Shown here piece by piece: positions 56,934 through 62,738 of a stretch of 62,738 bases of DNA. The stretch is from a virus: IMG/VR virus record IMGVR_UViG_3300018411_000025, positions 1 through 62,738 of that record, one strand, 5' to 3'. The first letter of the stretch is position 1; every line of letters starts with the position of its first letter. The notes beneath the pieces are model-generated. The model worked only from the letters and a program-made list of their open reading frames with translations. It ran no database searches and was not told where the DNA came from. Made by a program: the position numbers and the translations under genes.

Positions 56934-59790
56934 ATTTACGTTTATCGAGGAAATTGCAGAACATGCGGCGATATCACCCGCTACGTTCTTTACACACGGA
57001 ACACGTGTACTGGACGAAATTACCGCGAATGGGTACGATTTCCAAGACCCGAATAACCCACTGATTAACTTAATGGAAATCAGTGCCATTCAGGTAGCCG
57101 GGCTTATGCAGAAAACGGATGTCGTTACACGTAAGCGATACCCTAGATTGGCACAGACGTTAAGTGACCTATATCCTCATATGACCTCTGAAGAGTTCAG
57201 CGGGATATGGGGTAGTCCTATACGTAACCACATTATCACCCTAGGCCTAGGCTATGTTCAAGTTGGTCAGTATGCGGTTTATAACCCCGTAACAGGACTC
57301 AATGAAATTGTCATTCCACGTGATACAGTGTTCACCGGTAATGGATATTCCTTTACCATTCATCAACCTTTGATTATCTCGGTGTTTCCAAACGGAGATA
57401 TACGTGTTAACTTTGACAGTACTGTCAGCTCTCCGATACTGGAGCGCGAAACTAACCTAGTCGATACACGCATTGGTTACTTTGAAAACACGAAGTTTCT
57501 ACTGATAGACATTCCATGTGACCAACTCAACATTATCTCAGCGAACGAACCAGTAACCGCAACGCGTAGTTGGAACGTAACGGCGGAAATTGAAGACTAC
57601 TTTTTCTATGCGAGGGGTTACTATAAAGAAGCTAATGGGCCTTGGGTAGAGATGCAGATTACTCATGATACGGACTCCTACGACCCGGTTACCCCAACGA
57701 TGGTTATTGAAGTTGAAGACTCCATAGTGCGCTGCAGTATACCTGACGTCTTCATTGAACGTGGACAAGTAGGAGCACTCGCCCGTGTGGATATCTATAC
57801 GACTAAGGGAGAGACCAGTATTGACCTAAGTGGTTTAGAAATGTCTGAATGGGAAGTGACCTGGAATGACTTTAGCGGTTTATCCGTAGGCTACTTAGCC
57901 CCTTTACAGGAAGTCACCAGTCGTTTAATTTATTCAACTCAAATCAGTAATGGTGGAACCAATGGTCAAAGCTTTGAAGAAGTACGCGAGTCAGTTATCT
58001 ATAGTGACTATGGTAAACGTGGGGCCTATACCGACGAAGAGTTGGTATCCGCATTGGCTAAATACGGCTACCAGGGCAGCCTACGTAAGGACACGTTAAC
58101 CGACCGTGTTTATATCGCCTCGCGCAGTGTTGATACATCGGCTTCCTTGGCATTAACGGGACTATCATCGGGTATAGGTATTGTAAATGAACCAGTGGTG
58201 TTCTATACGGGTAGAGATGACTTAACCTATGCCATGTCGGTGCATGAGAAACGCGCTACGATTTTCCCTAATATGCTCTATCGGGAAAAGGCAGGTAGCA
58301 TTGCACCGTTGTCGGACACTGAGTATGCGGAGCTTCAAGCTCTGTCTAAGGCAGCTCTGGTAGATGAGTTAAATGCTAACCTGTATTTCTATACTCCGTT
58401 CCATATGGTACTTGACTACAGCACCCCTATCTTTACCGCGCGGTCATATCGCATGACCTCCCCTACGGTAGCTTTTCGTAACCTATTAGCGACCAACAAT
58501 GTCTTAGGCTTTACAACCTACAGTAATGATGTTACCGTCAGCTATAGCGATAGTGGTTATCAGCTAAAGGTTGTTGCCGCACGACCTAAAGCCGTTAGTG
58601 GGTTTAAGCTACAGTTAGTGTTCGAGAACGTAGAAGGGTCCACGCACTACTTAACAGCAAACGAGTCTAACGTGTTAACTGACACGATGGAGTTTGTGTT
58701 TGATTTAGGCAGTACGTTTGAAATTGATGTAAATGGCAGTATTTCAGTTATGGCTTACAACAGTAGTCATGTACTGGAAGAAACTGTAATGTCATTAAGT
58801 CAGGTATTCCGATGCATCTACCTAGTTGAAACCGACACTGAACAAGTGTCCAGTTTTGATGACCAGTACTTCCGTGATGCTTACAGTGAAATACTGACTG
58901 CCATCACTTTGGAAAACATGAAGGTAACCTTTGGTCAATACTTAGAAGGTTACTCAATGCAATCCCGACCTCTACTACAGGCACCGAGCTATCAGCGTTA
59001 TCTGAGCGATGTTCCGGATGTCTATTTAGAGAACGTGTATGAGCAAGACGTAGCCGGTACTAAGGTATACTATGATGAGGCAACGGATACCATCTCCTTT
59101 AACTTACTCCATGCTATCGGTGACCCTAAGCTGGATGAGAACGGTGATGTTATCTACTTGCACCGAGCAGGTGACCCTGTACGCGACCCAGCGACTAATG
59201 ACTTTGTGCAAACTAAGCCAGCGTCTCTCTCACGTGAAGTACGTTTCCCGTTGTTCGATGCAAAAGCGCTATTGGCAACCAATGAAAACATTGTTGCTTA
59301 CAGACAGACCATTCCTGCAAACGTTGTCGATATATTAACACGTGACATCGCCACACTGCAGCGTAAGGTTATTAGTTCGACTAAGCTCTATTTCGAACCA
59401 CTGGCTACTCAGCAGTCGGCGGAAGTAAATATCTCGTCCTCTCGTGCGGTAAACATGCGTACGGCGTTAAGCTTTGCAGTAAACTATCAACTTACCGTAT
59501 CGGCCTATGATGACAATGACTTCCGTAAAGTACTGCGTACGTCGACAATAGCAACCATTGCTAAAGTTATCGGCAGTAACAGTTTCTCTATCAGTAAGCT
59601 AATTTCTGAACTTGAAAAACTTGCCCCTAACAAAGTGACGTCTATTACGGTCAGTAACCCAATTGGGGATACCGGCGTTGCCGTAATAGAAGAACCGTTA
59701 AGTTCATTCTCTATTAAGAAAGTAATGAGACTGGAAGCCAATGGACGCCTAACCATCGACGATGATGTAGACATTACCTTTACACGATAA
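56926..59790 (+). CDS. Baseplate wedge (gp6/J-type) structural protein candidate, 954 aa
   Basis: The start is likely ATG 56926 (MSKFTFIEE), nine bases after GAGG; ATG 56917 sits directly on that site. Residues about 180-215 (ERETNLVDTRIGYFENTKFL) and about 345-360 (GGTNGQSFEEVRESVI) resemble the G-D-E---R segment of baseplate J/gp6-type wedge proteins in large myophages. The remainder is long, beta-rich and Asn/Thr-rich. T4 gp6 joins wedge parts and tail-fibre network. Overlaps the upstream gene by 8 bases; a convergent terminator ends it. Assignment by eye, moderate. Confidence 0.55.
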   Translation: MSKFTFIEEIAEHAAISPATFFTHGTRVLDEITANGYDFQDPNNPLINLMEISAIQVAGLMQKTDVVTRKRYPRLAQTLSDLYPHMTSEEFSGIWGSPIRNHIITLGLGYVQVGQYAVYNPVTGLNEIVIPRDTVFTGNGYSFTIHQPLIISVFPNGDIRVNFDSTVSSPILERETNLVDTRIGYFENTKFLLIDIPCDQLNIISANEPVTATRSWNVTAEIEDYFFYARGYYKEANGPWVEMQITHDTDSYDPVTPTMVIEVEDSIVRCSIPDVFIERGQVGALARVDIYTTKGETSIDLSGLEMSEWEVTWNDFSGLSVGYLAPLQEVTSRLIYSTQISNGGTNGQSFEEVRESVIYSDYGKRGAYTDEELVSALAKYGYQGSLRKDTLTDRVYIASRSVDTSASLALTGLSSGIGIVNEPVVFYTGRDDLTYAMSVHEKRATIFPNMLYREKAGSIAPLSDTEYAELQALSKAALVDELNANLYFYTPFHMVLDYSTPIFTARSYRMTSPTVAFRNLLATNNVLGFTTYSNDVTVSYSDSGYQLKVVAARPKAVSGFKLQLVFENVEGSTHYLTANESNVLTDTMEFVFDLGSTFEIDVNGSISVMAYNSSHVLEETVMSLSQVFRCIYLVETDTEQVSSFDDQYFRDAYSEILTAITLENMKVTFGQYLEGYSMQSRPLLQAPSYQRYLSDVPDVYLENVYEQDVAGTKVYYDEATDTISFNLLHAIGDPKLDENGDVIYLHRAGDPVRDPATNDFVQTKPASLSREVRFPLFDAKALLATNENIVAYRQTIPANVVDILTRDIATLQRKVISSTKLYFEPLATQQSAEVNISSSRAVNMRTALSFAVNYQLTVSAYDDNDFRKVLRTSTIATIAKVIGSNSFSISKLISELEKLAPNKVTSITVSNPIGDTGVAVIEEPLSSFSIKKVMRLEANGRLTIDDDVDITFTR

Positions 59791-59799
59791 AAAAGCGAT

Positions 59800-59832
59800 T
59801 TCCCTCCTACTGTTTTTAGCAGTAGGAGGGAA
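59800..59832. terminator. Bidirectional hairpin terminator
   Basis: A 13-bp stem (59800-59812 with 59820-59832), loop TTTTTAG, between the converging wedge-like and 390-aa genes. Confidence 0.8.
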
Positions 59833-59838
59833 TGCTTA

Positions 59839-61011
59839 TTATTGCTGATGTGCTAAGCGGATAGCTTTGGTACGTGATAGCCATGCATAGGCAAACTCGC
59901 CAAGGATGGCATAACAAAACACATTATCAAAAATGAGTTTCATTGTTAACTGACGGTAAGTGAGGATTACATCAGCCGCTAGCGCCATGAATACATCGTC
60001 TTTCTTAATTAGCTGTTCATAGCGTTTATCTAGGTCGGCAATCGTACCTTTTAAAAACTCACTGACAGAGTCACCGCCTAACGCTTCACGTGATGTAATA
60101 GCGGTCGTTAAGACATCGATGACTTCTACTTCCGGTAACTGGGGAAGCTGACTAAAGTCAACACTAACGTTATCCTTGAGCTTACCAGTGACGAGACCAT
60201 CGATGATTTCGCGTAGAGTATCGGTACCCGTATCGAAATGCAGTGATTCTAGCTCAGTAAAGGATTTAAGCTTAGGCATTGACGCGATAGCATCGATACC
60301 TTCTATGCCAGGTAAGTTATGGAACAATAGACTGCCCAGTCCCTTTTTAAAGGTATATCGGCTTTCTAAGTACCCCAGTGTGTCTTCTAGTACCATCTGT
60401 TTAAACGACTCAATATCTGCATTAGTCGCATCGGGCTTTTCTAGTAAGGTCTCTAGTTCGGATAGATGCTTTTGAATCATTGAGAACAAAGATTCATTTA
60501 CTTCTTTGAAATAGGACGTTCCTGAGAAAAGGTAGTCAAACACATCAATCATTGCAGGATGATTTAGGATGGCGTAATCTAGAGACGTAGAGAATGTTTT
60601 TGTGAGCCACGCGTTAAAAGCTTCTGTATCCTCCATAGAAGGCCTTTCTTCGATAAGGGCACTATCTGCCTCATCGATATCACTTAACTGCTTAGAAAGC
60701 GATTCCAGGGCTTCTAGGACATGTTCACTTAGTAACTCTTTAACCGCGGTCATTTTCTTCAGTACTGCCGCATAAATACCTTCTAGAGCAACTTCCACGT
60801 ACATCTGGCTAGGCTGACTACTGAATGCCCCTAGTGGGGCAATCTCCGTAATGGACTCCATGCCAAAGTCACGTACCAGTCCTTCGACTTCATGGCGAGA
60901 AACGCCATTGTAGCGAAACGACAAGGCAGTGGATAAGTAATACTCGACCTCTTTACGCAGAGTCTGATACTCCACTTCCAGATGTAGAGCCTTTTCAGTT
61001 AAACTACTCAT
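59839..61011 (-). CDS. Probable head/inner-body protein with protease sites, 390 aa
   Basis: FGMES (49-53), VALEG (74-78) and PSMED (124-128) are G/A/S-x-E sites; VALEG is followed by IYAAVLKKMTAVKELLSEHV, an amphipathic helix like that after VSMEG elsewhere. Residues 1-77 may be a propeptide. The rest is helical. It overlaps the upstream gene by eight bases. Similar in design to the 19084 and 50555 products. Exact role unknown. Confidence 0.6.
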   Translation of the reverse strand: MSSLTEKALHLEVEYQTLRKEVEYYLSTALSFRYNGVSRHEVEGLVRDFGMESITEIAPLGAFSSQPSQMYVEVALEGIYAAVLKKMTAVKELLSEHVLEALESLSKQLSDIDEADSALIEERPSMEDTEAFNAWLTKTFSTSLDYAILNHPAMIDVFDYLFSGTSYFKEVNESLFSMIQKHLSELETLLEKPDATNADIESFKQMVLEDTLGYLESRYTFKKGLGSLLFHNLPGIEGIDAIASMPKLKSFTELESLHFDTGTDTLREIIDGLVTGKLKDNVSVDFSQLPQLPEVEVIDVLTTAITSREALGGDSVSEFLKGTIADLDKRYEQLIKKDDVFMALAADVILTYRQLTMKLIFDNVFCYAILGEFAYAWLSRTKAIRLAHQQ

Positions 61012-61813
61012 GTACCACCTCGGCTTCTCCAGTGTACATATTTTTCAACTTATAGCCATCCAGTAACGCCTTAATGACATCATGACTGCCTACGTCTGAT
61101 TTTACACCGGTTAATAGGTTTAATGCTACCGTGCGGTTTTCACCTGTGAAGTTTAACGCATCCAGACATGCACCGAAGTAATCTGTCGCTAAACGGTCAC
61201 CTATCATTGCTCCACTGCGGACCTGATACATAAAGGTCACAATTCGTTCTATGATTAAACGAACCATTTCTTTCATATTGTTATGGCGACGCGCTGGGAT
61301 GTTAGGGTTATCCCCTTCCATGATATCAAAGACTTCATCAATCACGGTCTTTTTAGAGGCACTAATGCCATCGCCTGGCACTGTCAGACCTGCAAAGATT
61401 TCCACATGTTTACGGATAATATCACAGACTGCCATAAACGCTGCAGTGGAGTCACCTTCTGGCATATCGTCAAAACGATGCGTAATATCCCAGTACTCGA
61501 TTTCGTTAAACAGGATATGTGATGGGTCTTGCCATACTCTGCCACGTTTTTGATAGATACGGCGTGATGCTTCGATTAAGTGTTCTTTATCAATCATCAA
61601 TACCCGTGCCATGCGTGCAGCATGGGCTTCTACTAACGGTAAAACTTCATTTGCCCACAGTGGTGAGAACTCATAGTCATATGTATAACGATGAATCGGT
61701 AGGTCTTTCTGAATCTCGATAGCCGCTAGCAGTGTTGCAACACTCATGTTAGGGAAAAAGACATTGCCAAACTTACGGGCAAGTCTCTGGATATGTTCAA
61801 TTGATGCATTCAT
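61004..61813 (-). CDS. Virion-type helical protein, 269 aa
   Basis: Helical soluble protein with VLMIDKEHLIEASRRIYQKR and a C-terminal segment LNLLTGVKSDVGSHDVIKAL. No cleavage site or enzymatic motif. Coupled on both sides (8-base overlap downstream, five-base gap upstream to the metalloprotease). Probably part of the same assembly unit. Confidence 0.55.
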   Translation of the reverse strand: MNASIEHIQRLARKFGNVFFPNMSVATLLAAIEIQKDLPIHRYTYDYEFSPLWANEVLPLVEAHAARMARVLMIDKEHLIEASRRIYQKRGRVWQDPSHILFNEIEYWDITHRFDDMPEGDSTAAFMAVCDIIRKHVEIFAGLTVPGDGISASKKTVIDEVFDIMEGDNPNIPARRHNNMKEMVRLIIERIVTFMYQVRSGAMIGDRLATDYFGACLDALNFTGENRTVALNLLTGVKSDVGSHDVIKALLDGYKLKNMYTGEAEVVHE

Positions 61814-61818
61814 GGAGT

Positions 61819-62738
61819 TTACGCCTCTAATAGTTCTGCGGCAACAAGGAGCTCACTGTTTGCAAGTTCCTCTAGGAGTTGTTGAGTTTTCTTGTGTCGG
61901 TACTGCTTACGTCCATTCGGTGAAACAACACTTAACATGGCTGCCCCTAGAGCCAAAGCAGGACGGTAATCGCTAAGGATGAGGTCTAATGTTTGGATTT
62001 CATCCATCACCACTTTCTTAGACGCTTTGTCAGGAGCGGCTTTTAAACGTGACACCAGTTCTTTACGGATGACCTGAATACGCTTCATGTCAGTATCATA
62101 TTTGATAGCATTTGGGTTCGCACCAAACATCCCACTGACCCACTCGTACTGACACCATATAAACATCACCACCATGACTGGGGCTAAGACTGGAGCAAAC
62201 GCCATTGCTGTCATAGCAATTACCGCTGTGTAAAAAGTCGTTGCTAGGTAAAGTACGACAGTGAATGCACCACTCATGGCAGCTAGCCAACGACTTTGAC
62301 GGTCGGCACTCCAGGCGGCGTCTAAACGAGACAGTCCACTTGCTAGCGCTCTACCTTTACCCATACGTGTAACGTACTGGTCAGCGAGAGCTTCCCATGA
62401 ACGGATGTCATAGATGTTTTCGCCTAAGTCACTGCGGGCACGTTGCTGTTCGTCAGCATAAACAATCGCACGCATTTTCTCGACGTCGTCTAAATCCACC
62501 AGTGACTTTTCTAGTCCCTTTAGATGCCCAGTTTCAGCTTGGACCTTATAGATAAAGTTTAGACGAGCATCTTTATCCTTTTCCGCGAAGATGGCTTCAC
62601 AGACACCTGCTAATAGGAAGTTAGTGCAGGACTGGCGATAGCCCCATTCATAGAACGTAACTAAATGTCCTAACTCGTGTAGGATAATAGCCGCTAGTTC
62701 TTCATTGGTTAACTGGAATGCTGAGCTTTTTCCAAACA
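61819..62738 (-). CDS. HELGH zinc metalloprotease with membrane segments (N-terminus outside window)
   Basis: The frame is open from 62736 to the stop at 61819, so this is the last 305 residues of a longer protein; a start at GTG 62499 would cut off the active site. ELAAIILHELGHLVTFYEWG (HELGH at 62665-62679) is the HExxH zinc motif of gluzincin-type peptidases. Downstream, two or three hydrophobic segments (AFTVVLYLATTFYTAVIAMT; FAPVLAPVMVVMFIWCQYEW) indicate a membrane-bound M48-like layout, and the tail has a basic coiled coil. The third ligand is not identified. It sits at the head of an operon of head-type proteins. It could cut a virion or host envelope protein; substrate unknown. Confidence 0.65.
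   Translation of the reverse strand, partial: FGKSSAFQLTNEELAAIILHELGHLVTFYEWGYRQSCTNFLLAGVCEAIFAEKDKDARLNFIYKVQAETGHLKGLEKSLVDLDDVEKMRAIVYADEQQRARSDLGENIYDIRSWEALADQYVTRMGKGRALASGLSRLDAAWSADRQSRWLAAMSGAFTVVLYLATTFYTAVIAMTAMAFAPVLAPVMVVMFIWCQYEWVSGMFGANPNAIKYDTDMKRIQVIRKELVSRLKAAPDKASKKVVMDEIQTLDLILSDYRPALALGAAMLSVVSPNGRKQYRHKKTQQLLEELANSELLVAAELLEA

Noticed and set aside
62096-62499. Start of the last gene at GTG 62499
   Set aside because: The frame continues open to the window edge and upstream residues contain HELGH, so the true start is outside the window.
1-62738. tRNA genes, CRISPR arrays, insertion sequences, attachment sites
   Set aside because: Hairpins seen are simple terminators; no cloverleaf, regularly spaced repeats, transposase or integrase was found by reading.

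Overview
The window is a contiguous piece of a large virulent tailed phage, most likely a jumbo myovirus of the phiKZ-like group infecting a Gram-negative gammaproteobacterium. A Vibrio-type host is possible, but nothing in the sequence proves a host. The grounds are: a major capsid candidate with a long propeptide ending in S-x-E-type sites; an RNA-polymerase beta-like fragment lying between capsid and portal candidates, as in phiKZ; many virion proteins carrying S/A/G-x-E motifs typical of the phiKZ head protease; and the absence of any integrase, repressor or bacterial housekeeping gene. Gene density is very high. There are 65 coding regions, two cut by the window edges, and no gene-free stretch over 300 bases. 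I saw no tRNA, rRNA, CRISPR array or insertion sequence.

Layout. 1-6.3 kb (mostly + strand): the C-terminal part of a SNF2-like helicase, small unknown genes, a DUF6527-type protein, a DUF723/GIY-YIG-like (homing-endonuclease-like) gene and a double-domain ThyX-like protein. 6.4-18.2 kb (all - strand): an accessory block with a polynucleotide-kinase-like P-loop enzyme, a cluster of proteasome/HslV-like Ntn-hydrolase genes with a small putative Cys-His protein, a thymidylate kinase with an N-terminal extension, membrane proteins, an RlmN/Cfr-like radical SAM enzyme, a double zinc-ribbon protein and a HAD phosphatase. 19-28.4 kb (- strand): a head-type protein with S-M-E motifs, a PhoH-like ATPase, a tandem HU/IHF-like protein, a GH19 endolysin with a peptidoglycan-binding domain, small unknown genes including a pair of paralogues, and a membrane-anchored SleB-like hydrolase.

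28.5-45.5 kb is the core head region: portal candidate (-), a short + strand island (two virion proteins, a RuvC-like nuclease, a one-pass membrane protein), a large Pro/Gln-linker protein, the RNA-polymerase beta-like subunit, a coiled-coil/membrane-anchor protein, the major capsid protein and a divergent DnaB/RecA-like protein. 45.5-62.7 kb holds tail/baseplate-type proteins, inner-body-type proteins with S-M-E sites, a + strand pair including a baseplate-wedge-like protein, and the 3' part of a HELGH metalloprotease membrane protein.

Regulation. Convergent and tandem gene borders carry clear hairpin terminators. Three minus-strand sites share the 15-base sequence TAAAACCTATATTAC directly after a terminator and before a gene. 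This matches what I recall of the phiKZ early promoter core (TATATTAC) and suggests transcription by a phage-encoded multisubunit RNA polymerase. Functionally the genes cover nucleotide supply (ThyX-like, Tmk), nucleic-acid processing (SNF2, RuvC, kinase, HU, PhoH), RNA or translation modification (RlmN/Cfr-like), proteolysis (Ntn hydrolases, HELGH protease), head building and lysis. All calls come from reading motifs by eye; no database search was run.
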